A DNA stretch of 6,386 nt from Propionibacteriaceae bacterium (GCA_003158895.1 PMLO01000077.1:5948-12333); one strand, 5' to 3'. Positions 1 through 6,092 are shown, numbered from the stretch's first letter. Numbers and translations are program-made. Notes: generated by a model from the letters alone, not told the origin.

Positions 1-113
1 GTGAGCGAGTTGATCGCCCAGCGCAGGTTCGCCTCGCCTGCATCCCGGACGATGACGATGCACTCGTCGCTGGTCGCCGCGGCGAGGCCGGCCTCGATCC
101 AGTCGGTGATCAT
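1..113 (-). CDS. pmbA: TldE/PmbA-type metalloprotease-related protein, N-terminal part
   Basis: This is the first 37 codons of a gene that runs off the left edge of the window. The protein begins MITDWIEAGLAAATSDECIV and continues with a segment reading EANLRWAINSL. An 'EANLRWA' stretch close to the N-terminus is, from memory, typical of the actinobacterial TldD-related partner (TldE/PmbA). Its ATG (113-111) overlaps the tldD stop codon in an ATGA, so the two are almost certainly cotranscribed and translationally coupled. In characterised bacteria TldD and TldE form a heterodimeric cytoplasmic protease in which TldD carries the zinc site and TldE lacks it. That role is inferred here from family and position. 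The metal-site region is outside the window, so the partner assignment rests on the N-terminus and the operon. Confidence 0.75.
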   Translation of the reverse strand, partial: MITDWIEAGLAAATSDECIVIVRDAGEANLRWAINSL

Positions 114-1606
114 GCGTGAGCCCCTTCGGCTTCGGTGTTGAGCACGTTGACGGAGCGGAACAGGGCCGCGGGTGTGCCGTGCGAGACGGGCGCCGACTGG
201 CCCGGCTGACCCTTGCCGCAGTCGAGCGCGCCCATGAGCTTGTACGTGCTGGGCCCGCCCACCGCCTCCATCGAGCCCCAGAAGTCGGTCGTGGTGGCCT
301 GATACGCGACGTCGGCGACCTGTCCGGCGATCTCGCCGTTCTCGATGGCGTAGAAGCGCTGGCCGGTGAACTGGAAGTTGTAGCGCTGCATGTCGATCGA
401 CCAGGACTTGTCGCCCACCACATACAACCCGTGCTCGACTCTGGCGACCAGGTCGGGGACCGTGATGTCGGTGTCAGCGGGCTTGAGCGACACGTTGGGC
501 ATTCGTTGGAGCGGGATGTGGCCGGACGAGTCGGCGAACGCGCAGCCGTTCGACCGGCCGAGCCCCTGCTCGTACGCCATCTGCCGGTTGAGCTGGTAGC
601 CGACGTGGATGCCGTCGCGGACGATGTCGAAGGTCTGGGCCTCGACGCCCTCGTCGTCCCAGCCGCAGCTCGCGAGACCGTGCTCGGTGACCCTGTCGCC
701 GGTGACGGTCATGACCGCGCTGCCGTACTGCAGGCTTCCCAGCGTCTCGCGCTTCGCGAACGAGGTCCCGGCGTACGCGGCTTCGTAGCCGAGCGCCCGG
801 TCCAGCTCGGTGGCGTGGGCCACGGACTCATGGATGGTGAGCCAGAGGTTGGTCGGCTCGATGACCAGGTCGTACCGTCCTGGTTCGATGGACGGCGCCG
901 CCACCTGCTCGGCCAGCCAGGTCGGGAGCTGCGCCACCTCGGCGTCCAGGTCCCAGCCCTCGCCCAGCACGTACTCCCAACCGCGCCCCGCGGGCGGGTT
1001 CGTCGTACGCATCGAGTGGTACCGATCGGACGTCGCCATGACCTCGAGCAGCGGGTGCACCCGTACGCGTCGCTGGAGCGTACGACTGCCCGCCAGATCC
1101 GCGTAGAACTTGTGTTCGTCGATCATGTCGAGGTTCGCCGTGACGTGGTCGACGCCCGGGCCCGCCGCAAGTCGCGACAGCTCTACGAGCCGTGCGATCC
1201 GCTCCGCATCGCTGACGTCGAACGGGTCGATCCGGAACGGCGACACCCACTCCCCGACATGTACGGGCTCAGCGGCAAGCTCTACAGGACGAGACGTCAA
1301 TGGCCGGCTGATCTTCGCGGCCTCGACGGCCTGGTCTGCGAGCGCCGCGGCACCCTCGGACGTCAGTGTGATGCCCGCCGCGAACCCCCAGGACCCCTCG
1401 TGGATGACGCGGACGCCGATCCCGAGGTCGGTGGCGTCCGTGCTGCTCTCGAGTGCCTCGTCGCGCAGCCGGTGCGCGCCCGCGCGGATGCGTTCGATCC
1501 GTACCTCCGCGTGCGTCGCGCCGAGATCCTTGGAGCGACGCAATGCCGCCTCCGCGAGCGCATCGAGGGGCAGGGCGGTGAAGCGCGGGTCGAGTCCAGG
1601 AGGCAT
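110..1606 (-). CDS. tldD: TldD metalloprotease, catalytic subunit
   Basis: A complete 498-residue TldD-family protein, close to the usual length of 450-500. The zinc-protease signature HExxxH is present as HESVAHATE with His259, Glu260 and His264. The third expected zinc ligand is Cys463 in the C-terminal stretch MGALDCGKGQPGQ, matching the Cys ligand of E. coli TldD. The N-terminal half (about residues 15-230) corresponds to the substrate-channel domain and the C-terminal half to the beta-rich catalytic domain. TldD with TldE degrades unfolded or leader-bearing peptides in the cytoplasm (microcin B17 maturation and CcdA turnover in E. coli); the substrate here is unknown and no RiPP precursor is visible nearby. 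The ATG at 1606 is secure: an in-frame TAG lies nine bases upstream (1618-1616) and the next Met is residue 161. No Shine-Dalgarno sequence precedes it, which points to leaderless translation. The gene is divergent from hisF and overlaps the partner gene by four bases. Confidence 0.95.
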   Translation of the reverse strand: MPPGLDPRFTALPLDALAEAALRRSKDLGATHAEVRIERIRAGAHRLRDEALESSTDATDLGIGVRVIHEGSWGFAAGITLTSEGAAALADQAVEAAKISRPLTSRPVELAAEPVHVGEWVSPFRIDPFDVSDAERIARLVELSRLAAGPGVDHVTANLDMIDEHKFYADLAGSRTLQRRVRVHPLLEVMATSDRYHSMRTTNPPAGRGWEYVLGEGWDLDAEVAQLPTWLAEQVAAPSIEPGRYDLVIEPTNLWLTIHESVAHATELDRALGYEAAYAGTSFAKRETLGSLQYGSAVMTVTGDRVTEHGLASCGWDDEGVEAQTFDIVRDGIHVGYQLNRQMAYEQGLGRSNGCAFADSSGHIPLQRMPNVSLKPADTDITVPDLVARVEHGLYVVGDKSWSIDMQRYNFQFTGQRFYAIENGEIAGQVADVAYQATTTDFWGSMEAVGGPSTYKLMGALDCGKGQPGQSAPVSHGTPAALFRSVNVLNTEAEGAHA

Positions 1607-1612
1607 GCCGAC

Positions 1613-1618
1613 AATCTA
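1613..1618 (-). promoter_or_regulatory. Probable leaderless -10 box for tldD
   Basis: On the minus strand TAGATT (1618 down to 1613) matches the actinobacterial TANNNT -10 consensus and is followed by six bases (GTCGGC) and then the tldD ATG. This spacing places the transcription start at or next to the A of the ATG. No ribosome binding site lies in front of the start, which fits a leaderless mRNA. No convincing -35 element is seen; TTCACC at 1645-1640 would be 21 bases away. Confidence 0.45.
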
Positions 1619-1755
1619 TGCGGATCTCGGTCCACGCCCGGTGAACCTCTGCCAGGAGGAACGCCGAGCGGCACGGTTGTCTGACGAGCTCGGCGACGCC
1701 GCGAGGTGCGTGCCTCGGGCGTGCCAACCGTCAAGGGTTGTCAGTGACGGGCCAC

Positions 1756-1761
1756 TAGGCT
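1756..1761 (+). promoter_or_regulatory. Probable leaderless -10 box for the hisF operon
   Basis: TAGGCT matches TANNNT and ends seven bases before the hisF GTG at 1769, so transcription would begin at or next to the start codon. An in-frame TGA at 1745-1747 rules out a longer hisF, and the only purine-rich run (GGCGGG, 1762-1767) is too close to the start to act as a ribosome binding site. TTGTCA at 1738-1743 resembles a -35 box but lies only 12 bases from the -10, so it is not a normal partner. Confidence 0.45.
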
Positions 1762-1768
1762 GGCGGGC

Positions 1769-2563
1769 GTGTCAGTCGCGATCCGTGTGATCCCCTGCCT
1801 GGACGTCCATGACGGCCGGGTCGTCAAGGGTGTCAACTTCGTCGATCTTCGTGATGCGGGGGACCCGGTTGAGCTCGCCCGCCAGTACGGCATCGAGGGC
1901 GCCGACGAGCTGACGTTCCTCGACATCTCAGCCTCGCACGAGGGCAGGGCGACGACCCGGGACATGGTCCGGCGTACGGCCGAGACCGTCTTCATCCCCC
2001 TCACCGTCGGCGGCGGCATCTCCCAGGTCGAGGACGTGGACCTTCTGCTGCGCCACGGTGCGGACAAGGTGGGCATCAACACCGGCGCGATCCGTCGTCC
2101 GGGCGTGATCGACGAGATCGCGCACAGGTTCGGCAACCAGGTGCTGGTCCTGTCGGTCGACGCGCGTCGTGAGAAGGGCATGCCGTCCGGGTTCGGCGTG
2201 ACCACGCACGGTGGCCGTACGTCTGCGGGTCTCGACGCGCTCGCCTGGGTCACAGAGGCGGTCGGTCGTGGCGTGGGGGAGATCCTGCTGAACTCGATGG
2301 ACGCCGACGGGACGACGGCAGGATTCGACCTGGAGATGATCAGGGCCGTACGAGAGGTGGCCGATGTGCCGCTCATCGCATCGGGTGGGGCAGGGACGGC
2401 CCAGCACTTCGTGGACGCCGTCGCCGCCGGTGCCGACGCGGTGCTCGCAGCGTCCGTCTTCCACTACGGAACACTCTCCATCGCACAGGTGAAGCAGGCC
2501 CTCGCCGCGGCCGGCTACCCCGTACGGATCACCGAGCCAGCAGGGACAGGAGACGATCGATGA
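1769..2563 (+). CDS. hisF: Imidazole glycerol phosphate synthase, cyclase subunit HisF
   Basis: HisF takes PRFAR and the ammonia released by the HisH glutaminase and forms imidazole glycerol phosphate and AICAR, linking histidine and purine synthesis in the cytoplasm. The 264-residue protein is a full-length (beta/alpha)8 barrel. The two catalytic aspartates are Asp12 in IPCLDVHDGRVVKG and Asp131 in LSVDARR. The phosphate-binding loops are GGGIS (81-85) and ASGGAG (204-209), and the family blocks INTGAI, EILLNSMDADG and AASVFH are all present. The GTG at 1769 is the only usable start after the in-frame TGA at 1745. The gene is first in a four-gene operon and overlaps the next gene by ATGA. 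It is separated from hisH and hisA/priA, at least within this window; tldD lies upstream in the opposite direction. Confidence 0.97.
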   Translation: MSVAIRVIPCLDVHDGRVVKGVNFVDLRDAGDPVELARQYGIEGADELTFLDISASHEGRATTRDMVRRTAETVFIPLTVGGGISQVEDVDLLLRHGADKVGINTGAIRRPGVIDEIAHRFGNQVLVLSVDARREKGMPSGFGVTTHGGRTSAGLDALAWVTEAVGRGVGEILLNSMDADGTTAGFDLEMIRAVREVADVPLIASGGAGTAQHFVDAVAAGADAVLAASVFHYGTLSIAQVKQALAAAGYPVRITEPAGTGDDR

Positions 2564-3489
2564 GGGCATGGGTGCCGTACGACTCGCTCGACGAGGCCGA
2601 ATCCAGGATCGGTCATCACGACGGGATCGAGCTCACCCGGCTCAACGATCCCGCCGGCATCGCAGCGACGGCGGCGGAGGTCACGTACATCGCCCTTCCG
2701 AACTTCACGGCCATGCGCGTCTGGGAGGATCTCCGGCACCTTGCCATGCCCGCCCTGCAGGTGGTGCAGCTCGGCTCTGCGGGGTACGAGGGCATGCCAG
2801 CCCTCGTCGGAGACGGTGTCTCGATCGCGAACGCCGCCGGGGTCCACGACGCGGGGACGGCGGAGCTCGCCGTCGCGCTGGCCCTGGAGAATCTGCGCGG
2901 CCTGGACACGTACGCACGACTGCAGCAGACCCACACCTGGTTGCCCGGTTTCGGTCGCTCGCTGGCTGACCGGAACGTACTGATCTACGGGTACGGGCGC
3001 ATCGGCTCGGCGGTCGAGCGCCGTGTGGCGGGCTTCGACCCGGCCTCGGTGGTACGGGTCGCCCGCTCCGCACGTACGGACCCCGAGGTCCACGCGGCCG
3101 ACGAGCTCCACGCGCTCCTGCCCGATGTGGACGTCGTCTTCATCACCGCACCGGCTACGCCGGACACGCTCGGCGTGTTCGACGCTGCGACACTTGCGCT
3201 CCTCCCCGACGACGCCCTCGTGGTCAACGTGGGCCGCGGCAAGATCATGGACACGGACGCGATCGTCGCCGAGGTCGGGCGGCTGAGGTTCGCCCTCGAC
3301 GTCGTCGACCCCGAGCCGCTGCCCGCCGACAGCCCCTTGTGGGCAGCAGCGGGAGTCACCATCGCTCCGCACGTGGGAGGTGCGAACGACTCGGCTCCCG
3401 TACGCTACGACAGGCTGATCGAGCGTCAGCTGAGCCACCTCGCCGCGGGTGAGAGCTTCGAGAACATCGTCTGGGGGCCAAGGTCGTGA
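2560..3489 (+). CDS. D-2-hydroxyacid dehydrogenase, NAD(P)-dependent
   Basis: A 309-residue member of the D-isomer-specific 2-hydroxyacid dehydrogenase family, which interconverts 2-oxoacids and D-2-hydroxyacids. Its Rossmann dinucleotide loop is GYGRIG (144-149), following the strand NVLIY. The catalytic trio is visible: Arg226 in NVGRGK, Glu252 in DPEPLP and His271 in APHVGG. The N-terminal substrate domain covers about residues 1-95 and returns at about 280-309. The segment between the catalytic Arg and Glu is 26 residues, three shorter than the 29 in E. coli SerA, which suggests a distinct actinobacterial subfamily. There is no C-terminal ACT domain, so a full phosphoglycerate dehydrogenase SerA is unlikely. 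The substrate cannot be read from sequence. The ATG overlaps the hisF stop, and the TGA overlaps the GTG of the next gene. Confidence 0.9.
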   Translation: MRAWVPYDSLDEAESRIGHHDGIELTRLNDPAGIAATAAEVTYIALPNFTAMRVWEDLRHLAMPALQVVQLGSAGYEGMPALVGDGVSIANAAGVHDAGTAELAVALALENLRGLDTYARLQQTHTWLPGFGRSLADRNVLIYGYGRIGSAVERRVAGFDPASVVRVARSARTDPEVHAADELHALLPDVDVVFITAPATPDTLGVFDAATLALLPDDALVVNVGRGKIMDTDAIVAEVGRLRFALDVVDPEPLPADSPLWAAAGVTIAPHVGGANDSAPVRYDRLIERQLSHLAAGESFENIVWGPRS

Positions 3490-3884
3490 CTGACGACTGT
3501 CTCTTCTGCGCCATCGTGGACGGGTCGATCCCGTCGCGGCAGGTCTACGCGGACGAGTCCGCCGTCGCCTTCCTCGACATCCAGCCATGGCACCGAGGTC
3601 ACACGCTCGTCGTCCCGCGCCGCCACGTCGCGAGCATCGTCGACGATCCCACGAGCTGGGAGGACCTCCGTAGCGTTGTCGAGCACGTCGTCCCGCTGCT
3701 CATGGACCGGCTGGGTGCGGACGGCATGAACGTGCTCATGAATGCCGGTGAGGTGTCGGGGCAGGAAGTCATGCACGTCCACGTCCATCTCGTCCCCCGG
3801 TACGACGACGCGCCCGGCCTCGGGAACCTCACGGGCCGTGACACGACCGACCTCGACGCCGTCCTGGCGCAGCTCACGGCATGA
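3486..3884 (+). CDS. HIT-family nucleotide-binding protein
   Basis: A 132-residue histidine-triad protein. The triad HVHVHLV places the conserved histidines at 97, 99 and 101, where the middle one is the family's catalytic nucleophile. The N-terminal DDCLFCAI holds a CxxC pair (Cys5, Cys8) that in many HIT proteins binds a structural zinc together with histidines. The strand block HTLVVPRRHV (39-48) is also characteristic. Family members hydrolyse AMP-lysine and other adenosine phosphoramidates (HinT type) or dinucleoside polyphosphates; which one applies here is undetermined. The start is GTG at 3486, inside the preceding stop codon (GTGA), and the stop overlaps the ATG of the glycosyltransferase. 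No link to histidine synthesis or glycosylation is known to me, so its place in the operon may only reflect coexpression. Confidence 0.94.
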   Translation: MTDDCLFCAIVDGSIPSRQVYADESAVAFLDIQPWHRGHTLVVPRRHVASIVDDPTSWEDLRSVVEHVVPLLMDRLGADGMNVLMNAGEVSGQEVMHVHVHLVPRYDDAPGLGNLTGRDTTDLDAVLAQLTA

Positions 3885-5116
3885 GCGAACTGCTGGGCCG
3901 GATGAGGGCCGGTCTCCCGAGGACGGCAGTTGAATGGCTGCCCGCGCTGGTCGTCTCCTTCATCCTGCTGCCGCTGGTCATCGCCAGCGGGCACGTGTGG
4001 CCGTACGACCCGAACACCGTCGACCTTCGTGTGTACCACCTCGCCGTACAGGACATGGTCAACGGGCGCGACATCTACCTGACCAGCACACCCGGCGACA
4101 ACCTCAAGTTCATCTACCCGCCGATCGCCGCCATCCTCATGACCCCGCTGCTGCTCGGACCGTTCGTGCTGTGGCAGATCATCTGGACCATCGTGGGTAC
4201 GGGAGCGCTGCTGAGCGTGCTGCGACGCATCCGCGTGCCACGCGGTCTCGCCGTCGGCGTCATCGCTGCCGCGCTGGTGCTGGCGATGGAGCCGATCCGT
4301 ACGACGATGGGCTACGGGCAGGTGAACACCATGCTCATGGCGCTCGTGGTCGCCGACCTGCTGCCGGACGACCCGGACACTGTTCGCCGTATCCCTCGGG
4401 GCGCGCTGATCGGACTCGCGGCCGCGATCAAGCTCACGCCGTTGCTCTTCGTGGTCTTCGCGTTCCTCATCATCAAGCGGAGGGTCGCCGTGATGGCGAC
4501 CGTCTCGTTCGTCTTCTTCACGCTGATCGCGTGGATCCTGCTCCCCAAGGAGTCGTCGGAGTATTGGCGCAGCCTCGGGAAGGGCGAGGTCAACACGGCC
4601 GGGCCGGTGTACGTGGGGAACCAGAGCGTCACCGGGGCCCTCACTCGATGGTTCGCCGAGGACCGTCGTACGGTCATCGCGGCCCTGGCGGTCGGCTTCG
4701 TGATCGCGTTCTTCGCCACGCTCGTGTCGGCGTGGTGGTGGCGGCGCGGCGAGAAGGTCTTCGCCATCGGGCTCGTCGGCCTCGCCACGTGCCTCGCGTC
4801 CCCCCTGTCCTGGACCCACCATTACGTGTGGGCGGCCATACTCCTCATCGCGGTGACGATGCGCAGCACTCTGCCCCGATGGGCGGTGTGGTTGGGCAGA
4901 GCTTGGGCGGTCTGGATCGCGTTGTGCCTCCCGCTCGCTGTCCTGCCATACGGGGGACACAAGGAACTCGACTACACCGCAGGACAGAAGCTGGTCGGCA
5001 ACATGGGTCCGACCCTGGGCACGATTCTGGTCCTTGCCTTGGGCATCCACGCAGTCGTCAGCATGCGCAAGGAACGGGCCGCCAGGGTTGCCGCCGCAAC
5101 AACCGTGCCTGGGTGA
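3881..5116 (+). CDS. GT87-family (DUF2029) membrane glycosyltransferase, probable alpha-1,2-mannosyltransferase
   Basis: A 411-residue polytopic membrane protein with about ten hydrophobic segments (approximately 20-38, 84-112, 122-138, 174-198, 204-222, 264-285, 294-306, 315-327, 335-357 and 375-395). The GT87 landmarks occur in order: an Asp in the first outer loop (Asp48 in VDLRVYH, the position of the catalytic Asp of PimE), FIYPP (77-81), GYGQVN (144-149), IKLTP (183-187), GNQS (246-249) and SPLSWTHHYVW (307-317). Family enzymes such as PimE use polyprenyl-phosphate-mannose on the outer face of the membrane to mannosylate phosphatidylinositol mannosides, lipomannan or related glycolipids. 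The donor and acceptor here are inferred. It is last in the hisF operon, and its ATG overlaps the HIT stop. The basic, Ala-rich tail (about 396-411) is probably cytoplasmic. Confidence 0.9.
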   Translation: MSELLGRMRAGLPRTAVEWLPALVVSFILLPLVIASGHVWPYDPNTVDLRVYHLAVQDMVNGRDIYLTSTPGDNLKFIYPPIAAILMTPLLLGPFVLWQIIWTIVGTGALLSVLRRIRVPRGLAVGVIAAALVLAMEPIRTTMGYGQVNTMLMALVVADLLPDDPDTVRRIPRGALIGLAAAIKLTPLLFVVFAFLIIKRRVAVMATVSFVFFTLIAWILLPKESSEYWRSLGKGEVNTAGPVYVGNQSVTGALTRWFAEDRRTVIAALAVGFVIAFFATLVSAWWWRRGEKVFAIGLVGLATCLASPLSWTHHYVWAAILLIAVTMRSTLPRWAVWLGRAWAVWIALCLPLAVLPYGGHKELDYTAGQKLVGNMGPTLGTILVLALGIHAVVSMRKERAARVAAATTVPG

Positions 5117-5199
5117 GTGAAAGTGTGACATTCCACCGTTCAACCACCCCCGGTGTCCAGCCCTCAAAACCCGAGTGATGTACTTCAAGCGACAACCAG

Positions 5200-5218
5200 T
5201 GCCGGGCGCCTCCCGGCA
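5200..5218 (+). repeat. Hairpin in the gap before the two-segment membrane protein gene
   Basis: TGCCGGG (5200-5206) and CCCGGCA (5212-5218) form a perfect 7-base-pair stem around a 5-base loop. It sits 23 bases ahead of the ATG at 5242 and about 84 bases after the glycosyltransferase stop. There is no T run after it, so it is not a classical intrinsic terminator. It could be a 5' UTR element or the 3' end of the operon transcript. Nothing else was recognised in the 125-base gap 5117-5241, and no convincing promoter was found there. Confidence 0.4.
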
Positions 5219-5228
5219 TAGACATCAC

Positions 5229-5234
5229 GAGGGG
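5229..5234 (+). promoter_or_regulatory. Ribosome binding site that fixes the start at 5242
   Basis: GAGGGG lies seven bases ahead of the ATG at 5242. A TTG two codons further upstream (5236) is also in frame but would be only one base from this site, so ATG 5242 is the likely start. Confidence 0.7.
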
Positions 5235-5241
5235 TTTGACT

Positions 5242-5853
5242 ATGAAGACTGTCGTTTATCGGGCACTTTCGCAGGTGTTCGGTGCCATCGCGCTGGCTGT
5301 GGGCATCTTCGCCCTCGTAGCCGGCCTCTACGCCCACAGTTACGTGAGCTCCCAGCTGTCACAAGAGAAGATCACCATGCCGGCGCAGGCGTCCTACAAG
5401 ACGCTGCCGCAGGCCTCGCAGGATGCCCTCCAGCCGTACGCCGGTCAGGCCATGACCACCGGTGACGAGGCCCAGGCCTTCGCGAACCACTACATCTGGG
5501 AGCACATGAGCGCTGCCTGCACCGCGGTCAAGGACGCCAACGGCAACGCCGTCCCCGCCGTGCCGGCTGCGAATTGCAACTACTCCGCTCTCGGCGGCGT
5601 GGTCAGCGCCACCACTGACGCCAACCAGAAGGCTGCGTACACCAACCTCCGCAACACCCTGTTCCAGGGTGACACCCTCCGGACAGCCCTTCTCACCGCG
5701 TACGCGTTCTGGCTCATCGGCACGATCGTGCTGTGGATCGGTGTCATCGCCCTCGTGGTCGGGGTGGCTCTGCTCGTCCTCGCCTACACCGTCTTCAAGA
5801 AGAAGGATGTCGCTCCGGCGGCTCCCGTCGCTGAGACAGTCTCGGTGAGCTGA
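5242..5853 (+). CDS. Putative two-segment membrane protein with an extracytoplasmic domain
   Basis: A 203-residue protein of unknown function. A hydrophobic segment at about 10-31 and another at about 152-184 flank a central polar domain of some 115 residues, probably outside the cell; the C-terminus (KKKDVAPAAP onward) is short, begins with lysines and is likely cytoplasmic. The central domain has two cysteines (93 and 112) that could pair, and an Ala/Pro-rich stretch between them. The layout, with SSQLSQEKITMP just after the first segment, MTTGDEAQAFANHYI in the middle and FQGDTLRTALLTAYAFW leading into the second segment, recalls a widespread actinobacterial membrane-protein family often misnamed 'aromatic ring-opening dioxygenase LigA'. 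That resemblance is from memory; no dioxygenase features are seen. Start ATG 5242 has a good ribosome binding site. The gene appears to be monocistronic, with a hairpin upstream and a terminator downstream. Confidence 0.85.
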   Translation: MKTVVYRALSQVFGAIALAVGIFALVAGLYAHSYVSSQLSQEKITMPAQASYKTLPQASQDALQPYAGQAMTTGDEAQAFANHYIWEHMSAACTAVKDANGNAVPAVPAANCNYSALGGVVSATTDANQKAAYTNLRNTLFQGDTLRTALLTAYAFWLIGTIVLWIGVIALVVGVALLVLAYTVFKKKDVAPAAPVAETVSVS

Positions 5854-5888
5854 GCACGTTCGACACTGTCGAGCGAGCTGTTCTGCAG

Positions 5889-5912
5889 CGGGGCGGCCTT
5901 CGGGCCGCCCCG
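5889..5912 (+). terminator. Strong hairpin terminator after the membrane protein gene
   Basis: CGGGGCGGCC (5889-5898) and GGCCGCCCCG (5903-5912) form a perfect 10-base-pair stem capped by a TTCG tetraloop, 35 bases after the stop codon. Two further weak pairs (G5888-T5913, A5887-T5914) extend it. The T tail is poor (only TT), as is common for actinobacterial terminators. It separates this gene from the ilvB leader. Confidence 0.8.
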
Positions 5913-5980
5913 TTCTGCGCCCCGGCGGAACCGTGAGGTCGTCCAGCACTCGGACCCAGGTTTTGACACGTCGCCGTTTC

Positions 5981-6022
5981 ATGGGCGAAAGTGAGCGCGT
6001 GCGTAACGTGCTCGTACTTTGA
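5981..6022 (+). CDS. ilvB leader peptide MGESERVRNVLVL
   Basis: A 13-codon reading frame 114 bases upstream of ilvB, ending just before two hairpins. Five of its 13 residues are branched-chain (Val7, Val10, Leu11, Val12, Leu13), and the last four codons are GTG CTC GTA CTT. GTA and CTT are normally rare in a genome this GC-rich, which would make ribosome progress there more sensitive to charged Val- and Leu-tRNA. Leader peptides of this kind control ilvBNC in Corynebacterium and other actinobacteria by attenuation. No Shine-Dalgarno sequence precedes the ATG. In-frame TTG (5963) and GTG (5933, with GGCGGA four bases upstream) are possible alternative starts giving 19 or 29 residues; all share the same C-terminus. 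Confidence 0.72.
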   Translation: MGESERVRNVLVL

Positions 6023-6024
6023 CA

Positions 6025-6057
6025 GCGTGTCGGTGGCCATCGGGGCCTACGACACGC
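6025..6057 (+). promoter_or_regulatory. Leader hairpin between leader peptide and attenuator
   Basis: GCGTGTCG (6025-6032) pairs perfectly with CGACACGC (6050-6057), an 8-base-pair stem. An inner stem GGCC (6035-6038) with GGCC (6044-6047) can continue it. It starts two bases after the leader-peptide stop, so a ribosome stalled on the Val/Leu codons would cover its 5' arm. It most resembles the pause or 1:2 hairpin of classical attenuators. If it is opened, 6029-6036 could pair with 6066-6073 (eight pairs, three of them G-T type), which would break the terminator; that antiterminator is tentative. Confidence 0.6.
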
Positions 6058-6058
6058 A

Positions 6059-6092
6059 CCCTCGCCTGCCGGCTGGCAGCGGGGGTTTTTTT
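6059..6092 (+). terminator. Intrinsic terminator (attenuator) in the ilvB leader
   Basis: The 5' arm 6059-6070 (CCCTCG, a bulged C, then CTGCC) pairs with the 3' arm 6075-6085 (GGCAG then CGGGGG) around a GGCT loop. This gives 11 pairs, one of them T-G, with a single bulge at 6065. Seven T residues (6086-6092) follow immediately. It is the only hairpin with a proper T tract in the window and lies 43 bases before the ilvB ATG, so it must be conditional if ilvB is expressed from an upstream promoter. Confidence 0.85.

Larger units (their letters stand above)
1769..5116 (+). other. Four-gene operon with 4-base overlaps
   Basis: hisF, the 2-hydroxyacid dehydrogenase, the HIT protein and the GT87 transferase are joined by three overlaps of four bases: ATGA at 2560-2563, GTGA at 3486-3489 and ATGA at 3881-3884. 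There is no room for internal terminators. This implies one transcript and stop-start translational coupling. A single promoter ahead of hisF is the only candidate seen; internal promoters within the genes cannot be excluded. Confidence 0.85.

Noticed and set aside
116..1684. A 522-codon open frame on the plus strand opposite tldD
   Set aside because: It is antisense to a clear TldD with all catalytic residues, has no recognisable domain, and is rich in Arg/Val/Asp as expected for a shadow frame in GC-rich DNA.
3934..5178. A 414-codon plus-strand frame overlapping the GT87 gene
   Set aside because: It is an Arg/His-rich out-of-frame translation of the GT87 gene, which carries the family motifs and membrane segments.
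3599..5188. A 529-codon open frame on the minus strand opposite the HIT and GT87 genes
   Set aside because: It crosses two well-supported genes and has low-complexity Arg/Asp/His/Gln composition typical of antisense frames.
5860..5872. Near-palindrome TCGACA-C-TGTCGA as an operator
   Set aside because: It lies between the stop codon and the terminator, not at a promoter, and a 6-base arm pair of this kind is expected by chance in a window this size.
5963..5968. TTGACA as a -35 box for the ilvB leader transcript
   Set aside because: At 17 bases spacing the -10 position reads CGAAAG, and such a promoter would start transcription inside the leader peptide. The true promoter of the leader was not identified.
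6019..6024. A second TTGACA overlapping the leader-peptide stop
   Set aside because: The region 16-19 bases downstream is GC-rich with no TANNNT box; the nearest TAC-containing hexamer is 23 bases away.
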